Origin: CALCZU01 sp964396165
Lineage (GTDB): Bacteria; Bdellovibrionota; FAC87; UBA2466
NCBI GenBank assembly: GCA_964396165.1
Contig: CAYNEF010000003.1
Span: forward strand, 36,119 to 100,118
Length of the DNA stretch: 64,000 bases
Direction of reading: 5' to 3'
The notes beneath the pieces are model-generated. The model was given only the letters and a program-made list of their open reading frames with translations. It was not told where the DNA came from and ran no database searches. This document shows positions 42,886 to 51,796 of this stretch, piece after piece. The position numbers and the translations under genes are program-made. Each line of letters opens with the position of its first letter. The first letter of the stretch is position 1.

Positions 42886-42908
42886 AATTGTGTAGGAATT
42901 ATGTCGGG
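42886..42908. repeat. 23-bp shared element, copy 1
   Basis: Matches 44892-44914 with a single mismatch (plus-strand AATTGTG, then T or A, then AGGAATTATGTCGGG). It lies upstream of the Crp/Fnr-type gene, in the gap between that gene and the large surface-protein gene. A 16-bp part recurs at 51292-51307. Confidence 0.8.
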
Positions 42909-42940
42909 TAAAAATACTGCTTATAATTCTAAAATTTACA

Positions 42941-44890
42941 TTACTTTGCGATCCAACTCGGATCTGAGTAGCAACTGGTAACGAGCTTACCCGTGCATTC
43001 GTAAGTAAGTAGAAAAGTCATGGGCAACGGTGTTCTTGTTTGCACAAATGATTTTTGCGCTGGCATGAATAACAGCCCGGTTTTTAAACTGTTCGAAGAA
43101 TTTGTATAAGTGACTCTTGTTCCGCTAGCTGATTGGTAACCCATAAGGTTGCATAAAGCTTGGTGTGTATCATTATCCGGGATTATTCCTCCATTACTTT
43201 TGCCACTACTGCCGAGAATCATGGTGTCCCATCTTGGGAAAAGGCGCTTAGTGGCTACGTATCGTTGATACGTCGTACTGAAAGTATTATCCGTGAGAGA
43301 AAATTTTTCAGTCGTGTTGCTAGCTACTGCGGCAGAACTTCTGCAATCTACCGGTGGTGGTGGCGGTGGTGGCGGAGGAGGAAGTTTTGCAATCCATCTA
43401 GGATCATCGTAACAAGCCTGTACTAGTTTGCCGACGCAATCGTAACCATTTGTATGGTAGTTGTTAATATTTGCGGCTATTTGCCTAAATTGTTTCGTAG
43501 CCGGATAAAAGCGCATTGCTCCATTATCATTGGGAGAGCGCCATCTATTGGTTACTCGAGTTCCAGTTCTTGATTGGTATCCCATAAGATTGCAAAGTGC
43601 TAAATGGGTGTCGTCATCAGAGGAAAAGGATACTCCATCTGTTGCACCACCTGCGCGTCCGTACGGATCCCATGTAGGAAATAAGTATTTGACTGCCATG
43701 TATCTTTGGTATGTGGGTGGGTTTACTTCTTTATCCGTTCGGACGAAATGTACTACAGTAGTATTATCCACTACTGCTGCAACACTACGACAATCTAGCT
43801 CAGGCGGTTGCACTTTAAGATCGGCAGAAAAGCAAGTGGACGGAGTTTTTCTTGAATCCACTCCAGTGACAGAACCTTTTACGATCCAGCGTTTGGTACC
43901 ATCGGCATTCGCAACAAGAAGGGAATTCGCGTCGGGAACAACCAGGGAGAAGGTGCCAGAGGTACTGACCGGAGTCGCTTTGTACAAATTTCGGATACTC
44001 TGCGTAGCTATAGTAAAATCAGTCGAGGATTTTTTATTTTCGAAGGTCGCCGCATTAGTAATGCTGGTAGTTTTGAAGTTAAATTGCACAGTCTGTCCAG
44101 AGACAAATGGCTGAGTCCCTGATGCAGGTGTGATTTCACATGTGGGAGCAGGTGGGGTGTCGATTAAAAATGTAGCAGAATTTCTGGAGCCGCCTTGTTC
44201 TACAGTAACATTCAAACCCTTAATCAGTACCGATTTGTCAGGTAAGGTCTCTGTATCATAAGAATCGAAATAGATTTTCACACTTTTAAGACTGGTAAGT
44301 TTTGCCCCGCTGTGCGGCCAGCTCGCATTGGGAGAAGTGAAAAAATCTTTCAATGCATCGGTGCTCAGTTGTGTCATGTCCCCGAAAGAAACGTACGCGG
44401 GTTGACTTCTACCTGCTTGAATTTCTGCGCGTGAATCCGTGGGGTTTAACACTGCACCCATGTTAGTTTTATCTAAGTCGTATTTAAACTCCACTTCTCT
44501 ATCGGACCCGTTTATTTTTTCAACTACTGTTGTCATTGCATTTGATTTGTCAGCTAACGGGGCGAGCACTTGGATGAGTGGTTTTATTTTCTTAGTAGCT
44601 TTTAATTCACTCTGTGTGGGATACGTGTCCGGATACCAGAGCGGAAGATTGGTCCCAGTGAATTGGTAGCGCATCGAAGTCAGAAGCAGACTGAATTGGG
44701 TAGCGTCTAAATTAGCGCTCCCTCTTCGTTCAGAAGCTTTGCTATCCAAATTGAATTTGGAGATAAGCAGAGCCGTCATCACTGCCATTCCGCCCAACAC
44801 TCCTGCCAAAAGACATAGTGCCAGTACGCTTGAACCCTGATTGTGTTTATTCTTTCTCTTCATACGCGCCAAGACATTTAGAATACGCAT
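42941..44890 (-). CDS. Large surface/pilus-associated protein with duplicated C-terminal domain
   Basis: About 649 aa from the ATG at 44890; starts at 44920 or 44863 are also possible. Near the N-terminus a charged stretch (KRKNKHNQ) precedes one hydrophobic helix (GSSVLALCLLAGVLGGMAVMTALLI), as in pilin-like or PilX-like proteins. The middle resembles an Ig-like insert (PTCEITPASGTQPFVSGQTVQF). At the end are two copies of a domain of about 136 residues (about 366-502 and 515-649). Each has DCRS at its start, YQRY, DTHxALCNLMGYQS and C-GKLV-x2-CY-x-DP-x-WIAK. A Leu-Pro10-Val linker joins them. Four Cys per copy suggest disulfides. Function unknown. Confidence 0.7.
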   Translation of the reverse strand: MRILNVLARMKRKNKHNQGSSVLALCLLAGVLGGMAVMTALLISKFNLDSKASERRGSANLDATQFSLLLTSMRYQFTGTNLPLWYPDTYPTQSELKATKKIKPLIQVLAPLADKSNAMTTVVEKINGSDREVEFKYDLDKTNMGAVLNPTDSRAEIQAGRSQPAYVSFGDMTQLSTDALKDFFTSPNASWPHSGAKLTSLKSVKIYFDSYDTETLPDKSVLIKGLNVTVEQGGSRNSATFLIDTPPAPTCEITPASGTQPFVSGQTVQFNFKTTSITNAATFENKKSSTDFTIATQSIRNLYKATPVSTSGTFSLVVPDANSLLVANADGTKRWIVKGSVTGVDSRKTPSTCFSADLKVQPPELDCRSVAAVVDNTTVVHFVRTDKEVNPPTYQRYMAVKYLFPTWDPYGRAGGATDGVSFSSDDDTHLALCNLMGYQSRTGTRVTNRWRSPNDNGAMRFYPATKQFRQIAANINNYHTNGYDCVGKLVQACYDDPRWIAKLPPPPPPPPPPVDCRSSAAVASNTTEKFSLTDNTFSTTYQRYVATKRLFPRWDTMILGSSGKSNGGIIPDNDTHQALCNLMGYQSASGTRVTYTNSSNSLKTGLLFMPAQKSFVQTRTPLPMTFLLTYECTGKLVTSCYSDPSWIAK

Positions 44891-44891
44891 A

Positions 44892-44914
44892 AATTGTGAA
44901 GGAATTATGTCGGG
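44892..44914. repeat. 23-bp shared element, copy 2
   Basis: Same sequence as 42886-42908 except one base. It lies directly upstream of (or, if the ATG at 44920 is used, within the first codons of) the surface-protein gene. Confidence 0.8.
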
Positions 44915-44995
44915 CACCATTCTTGACTAAGCCCCCCCTCACGCATAAAAATTAGCCCTTGCCCCGACGAATATACGAGCACCTTGGGAGATGAG

Positions 44996-45667
44996 ATGGC
45001 CGCCTCAAAAAGCAGAAAAAATATCCAGATTGCACCTTCAATTTTAGCCTGTGATTTCAGTAAGTTAGGCGATGAAATTAGGGCTGTAGAAAAGGCTGGA
45101 GCAGACCTTTTGCACTTGGACATCATGGACGGGCATTTTGTTCCCAATATTACTTTTGGCTTTCCCGTCATTGAAAGCATTCGAAAACAGACCAAACTTC
45201 CTCTGGATGCGCATCTCATGATTGAGGATGCGGACAAGTATCTCGAAGAGTTTCAGCGCGTCGGGTGCAATTGGCTCTCGGTTCACATCGAAGCGTGCCC
45301 GCACATCAACCGGACAATTAACCAAATTAAAAAACTGGGAATGAAAGCAGGGGTAGCATTGAATCCAGGCACCGCATTGGCTTCACTCGATGGAGTTTTG
45401 GATGATGCAGATTTTGTTTTGGTAATGAGTGTGAACCCTGGTTTTGGCGGACAGAAATTTATTTCTAATGCGTTTGATCGGGTGAAAGAATTGAAACAGA
45501 AAATTGGAAAAAGAAATGTCCAGATTCAAATTGATGGCGGAATCAAGCTTGAAAATATCAATGAAGCTGCCAAAGCAGGTGCAGAAATTATGGTAGTGGG
45601 AACCGGAATTTTTGCAGCTAAAGATTATTCCAAAATGATCCCCTCCTTAAAAAGCGCGGTAAAATAA
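44996..45667 (+). CDS. rpe: Ribulose-phosphate 3-epimerase
   Basis: TIM-barrel protein of 223 aa. It starts QIAPSILACDFSKLGDEI and has the metal site LLHLDIMDGHFVPNITFG (His, Asp), HLMIEDADKYL, MSVNPGFGGQKF, IQIDGGI and the phosphate site VVGTGIF. It interconverts ribulose-5-P and xylulose-5-P in the pentose phosphate pathway. The ATG at 44996 has GGGAG 5 nt upstream and is preferred to a TTG at 44984. hutH follows after 2 bp, so rpe may be cotranscribed with the hut genes. Confidence 0.95.
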   Translation: MAASKSRKNIQIAPSILACDFSKLGDEIRAVEKAGADLLHLDIMDGHFVPNITFGFPVIESIRKQTKLPLDAHLMIEDADKYLEEFQRVGCNWLSVHIEACPHINRTINQIKKLGMKAGVALNPGTALASLDGVLDDADFVLVMSVNPGFGGQKFISNAFDRVKELKQKIGKRNVQIQIDGGIKLENINEAAKAGAEIMVVGTGIFAAKDYSKMIPSLKSAVK

Positions 45668-45669
45668 AA

Positions 45670-47193
45670 ATGGAACTAAATGGTAATTCGCTAGACTTAA
45701 AAAGTTTTCAAAAAATTGTAGAAGAGAATGAAAAAGTATCTTTGAGCCAGTCGACTCGCGAGAGACTCGTAAAGGGCCGCGAAGTGGTGAACAAAGCCAT
45801 TGTAAAAGGCGACAAAGTTTACAGTATCAATACCGGCTTTGGAATTTTAAGCAAAGTCAGAATTGACGATAAAGATCTGGAAGAGTTGCAGGTAAATCTG
45901 GTGAGAAGTCATTGCGCCGGCGTCGGAGAACTGCACACTGAAACAGAAAGCCGCGCGATTTTGCTTTTAAGAACCAACTGCCTTGCAAAAGGTTTCAGCG
46001 GTGCGCGCCCCGAACTTGTAGATTTTTTAGTTTCGATGCTGAATAAAAAAATTCATCCTGCTATTCCTTCAAAAGGTTCAGTCGGAGCTAGTGGAGATTT
46101 GGCACCCCTTGCGCATTTGGCTTCAGTCATTATCGGCGAAGGAAAAGCCTATTACGAAGGCAAACTCATGACAGGCGCAGAAGCTTTAAAAAAAGCTGGA
46201 ATGACGCCCCTTAAGCTTGCCCCCAAAGAAGGTTTGTCTCTTATTAACGGCACACAGCAAATGACAGGGCTTGGTGCGCTTGTATTACTCAGAGCAAAAG
46301 AACTTGCAGACATGGCAGATCTGATTTGTTCGTGCTCGTTAGAAGGGGTGCTGGGTACTCCGCGCGCTTATTTGGACTGGGTACAACAAACAAGAAACTA
46401 CGCCGGACAAACTTTAACTGCAAAAAATTTGCGCCATTTCATGGAAGACAGTGAAATTTATTCAAGCCACCAGAATTGCGACAGAGTGCAGGATCCCTAC
46501 TCCTTCCGTTGCGCACCTCAAGTGCATGGTGCATCCAGAGATTTATTTGAACACGTAGAAAAAACACTGAATGTGGAATTCAACGCAGCGACGGATAATC
46601 CACTGGTGAACCCGGAAACAGGAGAGCTTGTATCTAACGGAAATTTCCACGGTCAGCCCGTCGCGTTTGCAATGGATATCTTGGGAATGGGTTTATCGGA
46701 ATTGGGTTCTTTATCTGAACGAAGAATTTCTAAATTAATTGATCCTGGCTTTAGCGAGCTACCGGCATTTCTTGTGAAAAAAGAAGGCTTAAATTCAGGG
46801 CTAATGATGGCGCAAGTGACAGCAGCAAGTCTTGTTTCAGAAAATAAACTTCTTTCGCATCCTGCTTCCACCGATTCCATTCCGACAAACAATGAAAAAG
46901 AAGATCATGTCAGCATGGGGCCGCTCGCCGCAAGAAAAGCGAAAACGATTTTGGAAAATACACAGTTTATTCTTGCTATCGAGGCAATGAATGCGTGTCA
47001 GGCTTTGGAATTTAGAAAACCCCTTAAACCGGGCCGTGGTCCAAGATTTTTGTACAAAGCAGTACGCGAAATCGTCGCACCACTTGAGAAAGACAGATAC
47101 TTAAGTGAGGACATCGATAATATCAAAAATCTTTTGTCCTCAAGTCAGCTTTATACCCGTTGTGTGAAGGAGGGTGTGCTTGAAAGAAATTAG
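45670..47193 (+). CDS. hutH: Histidine ammonia-lyase
   Basis: MIO enzyme of 507 aa. The MIO triad Ala140-Ser141-Gly142 is in GSVGASGDLAPLAHL, the catalytic Tyr51 in VYSINTGFG, and the His-type selectivity pair Ser80-His81 in VNLVRSHCAGVG. The downstream core QNCDRVQDPYSFRCAPQVHGA and HVSMGPLAARK is typical of HutH. It converts histidine to urocanate, the first step of histidine use. It heads hutH-hutU-hutI and overlaps hutU by 20 bp. Confidence 0.95.
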   Translation: MELNGNSLDLKSFQKIVEENEKVSLSQSTRERLVKGREVVNKAIVKGDKVYSINTGFGILSKVRIDDKDLEELQVNLVRSHCAGVGELHTETESRAILLLRTNCLAKGFSGARPELVDFLVSMLNKKIHPAIPSKGSVGASGDLAPLAHLASVIIGEGKAYYEGKLMTGAEALKKAGMTPLKLAPKEGLSLINGTQQMTGLGALVLLRAKELADMADLICSCSLEGVLGTPRAYLDWVQQTRNYAGQTLTAKNLRHFMEDSEIYSSHQNCDRVQDPYSFRCAPQVHGASRDLFEHVEKTLNVEFNAATDNPLVNPETGELVSNGNFHGQPVAFAMDILGMGLSELGSLSERRISKLIDPGFSELPAFLVKKEGLNSGLMMAQVTAASLVSENKLLSHPASTDSIPTNNEKEDHVSMGPLAARKAKTILENTQFILAIEAMNACQALEFRKPLKPGRGPRFLYKAVREIVAPLEKDRYLSEDIDNIKNLLSSSQLYTRCVKEGVLERN

Positions 47194-48826
47194 AGCTTAC
47201 CGAGGAAATGAACTGCATTGCAAAGGCTGGGTACAAGAAGCAGCCCTTCGCATGTTGATGAATAATCTTGATCCCGATGTTGCAGAGCAACCTGAAGATT
47301 TAATTGTATATGGCGGTACAGGAAAAGCTGCGCGCAATTGGGAATCGTATGAAGCGATTGTGCGAACCTTAAAAACGCTGGAAAATAATGAGACACTTTT
47401 AGTGCAGTCGGGAAAACCTGTTGGAGTCATTCGTTCTCACGAAGATGCTCCCAGAGTGATTCTTGCCAATTCGCTCTTGGTCCCTGCATGGGCAAACTGG
47501 GAGTACTTTCGCGAACTCGAAGCAAAGGGTCTTATCATGTTCGGCCAGATGACGGCCGGCTCATGGATTTATATCGGAAGTCAGGGAATTGTGCAGGGAA
47601 CGTACGAAACATTTGGTTCCGCTGCAAAAATACATTTCAACGGAGATATCACCGGACGCTGGATTTTGTCTGCGGGTCTTGGCGGGATGGGCGGCGCACA
47701 GCCGCTAGCTGCGACAATGAATGGGGCCTGCTTCTTAGGTGTTGAAATTGATCCGGTACGCATCAAACGCAGGCTCGAGACAGGTTATCTTGATGTGATG
47801 GAAACAGATTTGGATAAAGCGTTGAAACTGATTCAAACAGCGACAAAAGAAAAGCGCGCTCTTTCTGTGGGGCTGCTTGGCAATGCGGCTGATATTATTC
47901 CTAAAATTGCAAAGGGAACTTTTCTTCCCGACATGGTGACGGATCAAACATCTGCACATGATCCGTTAGTCGGTTATGTGCCGAACGGAATGACATTAGA
48001 AGCAGCAAACAGCTTAAGAAAAGAAAATCCAAAAGAATATATCAAAAAATCCCGCGCCTCTATTGCGACACATGTCAGAGGCATGTTGGAATTTAAACGA
48101 AAAGGCATTCCCACTTTTGACTACGGAAATAATATCCGCGCCATTGCAAAAGAAGAAGGTGTAGAAGACGCGTTCGATATACCTGGGTTTGTGCCAGAAT
48201 ATATTCGTCCGTTATTTTGTGAAGGAAATGGTCCTTTTCGCTGGGTTGCACTTTCTGGAAACCCGGAAGACATCTATGTCACTGACAAAGCCTTGTTGGA
48301 ATTATTCCCGGAGAAAAAAGACCTCGCAAGATGGATTAAACTTGCAAAAGAGAAAATCCACTTTCAGGGATTACCCGCGCGCATTTGTTGGTTGAATTAC
48401 GGAGAAAGAGAAAAAGCGGGAATGCTTTTTAATAAACTTGTCCGTGAGAAAAAAGTTTCTGCACCGATTGTGATTGGAAGAGACCACTTGGATTGTGGAA
48501 GTGTAGCGTCTCCCAACCGCGAGACCGAAGGCATGAAAGATGGAAGTGATGCGATTGCAGATTGGCCTATATTAAATGCGATGATCAATTCCATTAACGG
48601 CGCAAGCTGGGTAAGCGTGCACCACGGCGGTGGTGTGGGAATCGGCTATTCGATCCATGCAGGGATGGTCATTGTTGCAGATGGCACTGAGGCAGCAGAC
48701 AAACGCATTTCGAGAGTTTTAAATTCTGATCCGGCAATGGGTGTCTTTAGACACGCAGACAGCGGATATGAAATAGCTCAAGATGTTGCCCGAAAAAAAC
48801 ACTTACAGATACCGATGCTCAAATGA
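47174..48826 (+). CDS. hutU: Urocanate hydratase
   Basis: Protein of 550 aa, standard length. The NAD-binding glycine loop is SAGLGGMGGAQPLAA, with FGQMTAGSWIYIGSQGIVQGT, DQTSAHDPLVGY and RDHLDCGSVASPNRETEGM containing the conserved Cys near the active site. It adds water to urocanate to give imidazolonepropionate. The GTG at 47174 overlaps hutH by 20 bp; a TTG at 47180 is the alternative. The stop overlaps hutI (ATGA at 48823). Confidence 0.96.
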   Translation: MCLKEIRAYRGNELHCKGWVQEAALRMLMNNLDPDVAEQPEDLIVYGGTGKAARNWESYEAIVRTLKTLENNETLLVQSGKPVGVIRSHEDAPRVILANSLLVPAWANWEYFRELEAKGLIMFGQMTAGSWIYIGSQGIVQGTYETFGSAAKIHFNGDITGRWILSAGLGGMGGAQPLAATMNGACFLGVEIDPVRIKRRLETGYLDVMETDLDKALKLIQTATKEKRALSVGLLGNAADIIPKIAKGTFLPDMVTDQTSAHDPLVGYVPNGMTLEAANSLRKENPKEYIKKSRASIATHVRGMLEFKRKGIPTFDYGNNIRAIAKEEGVEDAFDIPGFVPEYIRPLFCEGNGPFRWVALSGNPEDIYVTDKALLELFPEKKDLARWIKLAKEKIHFQGLPARICWLNYGEREKAGMLFNKLVREKKVSAPIVIGRDHLDCGSVASPNRETEGMKDGSDAIADWPILNAMINSINGASWVSVHHGGGVGIGYSIHAGMVIVADGTEAADKRISRVLNSDPAMGVFRHADSGYEIAQDVARKKHLQIPMLK

Positions 48827-50046
48827 ATATAGATAATCTGGTTATATACGAAAATATTTCTCAACTTCTCACCCTCGAGGGTGTTGTCAAAAAAGAAGGA
48901 AGAAACCTGAAAGACGAAGATCTCGGCGTGATTGAAAACGCTTCCGTCATTGCAGATCCTGAGACCAGCACTATCGTCTGGGTGGGAAAAACAAACGAGA
49001 CTCCCAAAGAATACAATAAAGTAGTGAACCGTTTTTCTTCTGTTGGAGAAATCTGGTTGCCTGAACTTGTAGAGTGCCACACGCATCTCGTCTATGCAGG
49101 AACCCGTATTAAAGATTACGGTTTGCGTTGCGCAGGTAAATCTTATTTACAGGTTGCCGAAGAGGGTGGGGGAATCATTTCCACTATCAAACATACACGA
49201 GAAGCATCTGAGAGCGAACTCGAAGACTCTGCTGTGCACGACATCGATTTGTTTCAAAAATACGGCGTGGGTACAATTGAAATAAAATCTGGATACGGTT
49301 TGTCGCTTGAATCAGAATTGAAAATTTTAAACGTGATTCGCAACTTGTCTGAAAAAACAAATGTACACCTCATTCCGACTTTTTTGCCGGCGCATGCAAC
49401 ACCGCCCGAGTTTAAAGGCAGAACTGACGAGTATGTGGATGTGATCTGTAAAGAATGGATTCCCGAAGTTTCTAAAGAAGGCCTTGCAGTCTTTTTCGAT
49501 GTGTTCGTGGAAGAAGGGTATTTTTCTGTAGCCCAGACCAGCAAACTTTGTGAAGCAGCGCTCGGAGCAGGACTGAAATTAAAACTACACGCCGATCAAT
49601 TTAATGCACTTGGTGGTGCAGAGCTTGGCGTAGAATTAGGCGCTACAAGCATTGATCATTTAGACAACGCATCAGAGAGTTCGATAAAAAAATTGGCAGG
49701 TTCAGATACAATAGCTGTACTTTGTCCAGGAGCCTCTTTGTTTACAGGAACGCCATACCCGCCTGCTCGAAAAATTTTAGATATGGGTGGAATAGTAGCG
49801 CTTTCGACTGATTTTAATCCGGGTACGTGCCCCAGTCGAAATTTGCCACTGATGACTACCCTAGCCTGTAGCCAAATGAAAATGACAATTGCTGAAGCGA
49901 TTGCTGCAGTGACGTACAATGCGGCAAAAGCGTTGTGCTTGCAAGATGAGGTCGGTGCTCTACTTCCCGGACGTCCTTTTAGAGCATGTCAGTTAAGGGC
50001 AGAGTCGTATGAAGTTTTGCCTTACTGTTTTGGAGAACTTGTCTGA
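48823..50046 (+). CDS. hutI: Imidazolonepropionase
   Basis: Amidohydrolase of 407 aa. The metal site is LVECHTHLVYAGTR, followed by IEIKSGYGLSLESELK, KLHADQFNALGGAELGVELGATSIDHLD (metal His residues) and ALSTDFNPGTCPSRNLPL with the catalytic Asp. It hydrolyses 4-imidazolone-5-propionate to formiminoglutamate. No hutG or hutF follows in the window, so the last step of the pathway must be encoded elsewhere or differ. It is translationally coupled to hutU and overlaps the next reading frame. Confidence 0.96.
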   Translation: MNIDNLVIYENISQLLTLEGVVKKEGRNLKDEDLGVIENASVIADPETSTIVWVGKTNETPKEYNKVVNRFSSVGEIWLPELVECHTHLVYAGTRIKDYGLRCAGKSYLQVAEEGGGIISTIKHTREASESELEDSAVHDIDLFQKYGVGTIEIKSGYGLSLESELKILNVIRNLSEKTNVHLIPTFLPAHATPPEFKGRTDEYVDVICKEWIPEVSKEGLAVFFDVFVEEGYFSVAQTSKLCEAALGAGLKLKLHADQFNALGGAELGVELGATSIDHLDNASESSIKKLAGSDTIAVLCPGASLFTGTPYPPARKILDMGGIVALSTDFNPGTCPSRNLPLMTTLACSQMKMTIAEAIAAVTYNAAKALCLQDEVGALLPGRPFRACQLRAESYEVLPYCFGELV

Positions 50047-50624
50047 TAAAATTTTTTTTCTTTATATTTTCCAGTTTAGCTATTTCTCAGGAGTTGTGCA
50101 CATTCACTTTAGGCAAACTGGATTTTAAAGATTCTCCTATTTCAGTGACTACTATTCGAAGAAGTTTGGATATTCCGGGACAGCAGGTTACCGAATTCAA
50201 GGGGATATTCAATGGTGCTGACGGAAAACCACTAGAATTGCATGCAACACAAACATCCAGAAGCAGTGATCCAAATTCATTTTACGCTGAACAAAAGCCA
50301 GTAGATGCCACATTTGATCTGAAAGGATCAAACTTGCCCGCACTGGAATATATCGGTGTAACAAAGGGTATGGTGAAAGGTGTGGAAACAAAAAGTGAGA
50401 CATATCAGGTCTCCTTTTTTGATAAAAGCGACAGGCGTTACAATGCTGTTGCAACAGTACGCTATATTAAAACAAATGCAGATAAATGGCTTGCGGTCAC
50501 AGGCCAGTTCGAACTTCAATTAACTCATCAGGACTCAAAGACAAACCAAACCGTACTAAACCTCTTTGGCCCTGGAATAGCTCAGTCAATCCTTCATTAT
50601 CCCCAGAGAAGTTCGCTTCGATAG
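50043..50624 (+). CDS. Exported protein of unknown function, apparent CTG start
   Basis: From the TTG at 50094 the protein would start in the middle of a signal peptide. Read back to 50043, the frame encodes (L/M)IKFFFFIFSSLAISQELCTFTLG, a complete signal peptide. There is no in-frame ATG, GTG or TTG upstream of 50094, only CTG at 50043. The CTG overlaps the hutI stop (CTGA) and has GGAGA about 7 nt upstream. The mature part of about 175 aa (DFKDSPISVTTIRRSLDI; YNAVATVRYIKT) resembles small periplasmic YceI-like or polyisoprenoid-binding barrels only in length; I make no family call. A start-codon mutation is the alternative reading. Confidence 0.62.
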   Translation: MIKFFFFIFSSLAISQELCTFTLGKLDFKDSPISVTTIRRSLDIPGQQVTEFKGIFNGADGKPLELHATQTSRSSDPNSFYAEQKPVDATFDLKGSNLPALEYIGVTKGMVKGVETKSETYQVSFFDKSDRRYNAVATVRYIKTNADKWLAVTGQFELQLTHQDSKTNQTVLNLFGPGIAQSILHYPQRSSLR

Positions 50625-50753
50625 TCTCAGAATGGCACCGTCATTTTACAAATGGCACCAGTAAAAATCGATTTCTCAGGCACAAAAATTCTGGCCCGAA
50701 CTTTGCTCAAGTAAATTCTGGTTCCCATAGAGGGATAAACTTTTGGAGGATTT

Positions 50754-51197
50754 ATGAAAAAATTTTTAGGAATTGTTTTAGTGTTGGCAGAGTTCAGTTC
50801 AGCTTTCGCAGCTGTTACCCCACTTGTGACTAAGGTGAGCGGGGGAGGGCATATGATGCCTGAGTATGGTGGAACAATCCGTTGCGATGTGTACCAAAAT
50901 AAAGTTGTGATTACGAATGTGAATGGCTTCTCAGGGCCTACTGCTTTTACGACTGTTGAAGAAAGAAAATTTTCGGTCTCTAACGATCTTAAGGCAGTTA
51001 TCGAAGCTGCAAAATCAGCTGAAGTAAAAATTACTCCAAATTATCTTTGTGATGGACCAACTACTTCCATTACAGCGGGTGAAAATGTGAATTTGTATTT
51101 TACCGGCGCATGTGGCTCTCCTCGCAGAGAACGCCAAGGTTTGGCTTCACAAAAACTGATAAATTTGGTGAACCAATTTTGTCCAAAAACATATTGA
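50754..51197 (+). CDS. Small exported protein (147 aa)
   Basis: The ATG at 50754 has a strong TTGGAGG 5 nt upstream. The signal peptide is MKKFLGIVLVLAEFSSAFA. The mature region of 128 aa has three or four Cys (TIRCDVYQ, NYLCDG, TGACGS, QFCPKTY) likely to form disulfides, and a beta-rich pattern. No family is recognised. It is a single-gene unit ended by the terminator at 51254. The upstream gap 50625-50753 shows no clear promoter motif. Confidence 0.72.
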   Translation: MKKFLGIVLVLAEFSSAFAAVTPLVTKVSGGGHMMPEYGGTIRCDVYQNKVVITNVNGFSGPTAFTTVEERKFSVSNDLKAVIEAAKSAEVKITPNYLCDGPTTSITAGENVNLYFTGACGSPRRERQGLASQKLINLVNQFCPKTY

Positions 51198-51253
51198 TTT
51201 AGGTATACCAAGAAAAGAAGCGAAGACTTTTCTTGGGGCTACTAAAAAAACTG

Positions 51254-51282
51254 GGGAACCCTTTACGGGGTTCCCTTTTTTA
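51254..51282 (+). terminator. Rho-independent terminator
   Basis: Perfect 8-bp stem GGGAACCC (51254-51261) and GGGTTCCC (51268-51275), loop TTTACG, followed by seven T (51276-51282) and preceded by a run of A. It ends the 147-aa exported protein gene. Confidence 0.92.
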
Positions 51283-51359
51283 TTGTGATGATTGTGAAGG
51301 AATTATTAAATATCAGTCAGGTGCGACCGAATGCGTTGGTAAATAGGCTCTATGCGGAT

Positions 51360-51380
51360 TGACTCTTTCTAAAAGAGTCA
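51360..51380. promoter_or_regulatory. 9-bp palindrome/stem-loop upstream of rhodanese gene
   Basis: TGACTCTTT (51360-51368) and AAAGAGTCA (51372-51380) around a CTA triloop, 22 bp before the rhodanese start. It may be an operator or a leader hairpin. There is no T-tract, so a terminator is unlikely. Confidence 0.5.
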
Positions 51381-51402
51381 TATGTTAGTAGTAGAGGGAT
51401 CT

Positions 51403-51795
51403 ATGAAACTTAAATGTATTTTCTGTGTCATTTTATCAGCAATTTTTGCAACTCTTGCTTTTGCAGATGTGCAACATACTCAAGATTCACTTGAGCTCGT
51501 CAAATCACGTTTTGAGAAAAAAGAAGCTTTACTGGTTGATGTTCGAGAGAATAACGAGTGGGTAGAAGGCCATGTAGTGGGAGCAACTGCTTTACCGTTA
51601 AGTAAATTGAAGTCTCTTACCCATTCCACAAGTCTAGAAATTCCGAAAGGGAAAACCTTGTATCTTTACTGCCGTTCGGGAAAGAGAGCATTGGCAGCCG
51701 CTGAAATTCTCACTGAAAAAGGCTATAAAGATGTAAGGCCACTTTCACAAGGGTTTAGTGAACTGGTGAGTTTCGGATTTCCGCAGGTTAAATAA
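51403..51795 (+). CDS. Periplasmic rhodanese-like sulfurtransferase
   Basis: Protein of 130 aa with the signal peptide MKLKCIFCVILSAIFATLAFA. A single rhodanese domain follows: LLVDVRENNEWVEGHVVGATALPLSKL and the active loop LYCRSGKRALAAAE, with the persulfide-forming Cys. It handles sulfane sulfur in the periplasm; the physiological donor is unknown. The ATG at 51403 has GAGGG 6-7 nt upstream; a further in-frame ATG at 51382 lacks one. Its stop is 1 nt from the stop of the 29-aa minus-strand ORF. Confidence 0.9.
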   Translation: MKLKCIFCVILSAIFATLAFADVQHTQDSLELVKSRFEKKEALLVDVRENNEWVEGHVVGATALPLSKLKSLTHSTSLEIPKGKTLYLYCRSGKRALAAAEILTEKGYKDVRPLSQGFSELVSFGFPQVK

Positions 51796-51796
51796 C

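Noticed and set aside
43345..43385. GGTGGT-type repeat as a microsatellite locus
   Set aside because: It encodes the Pro10 linker on the minus strand with mixed third bases, so it is explained by coding.
43160..44114. Plus-strand reading frames opposite the surface-protein gene
   Set aside because: Antisense of a gene with clear duplicated domains; no RBS and no recognisable protein.
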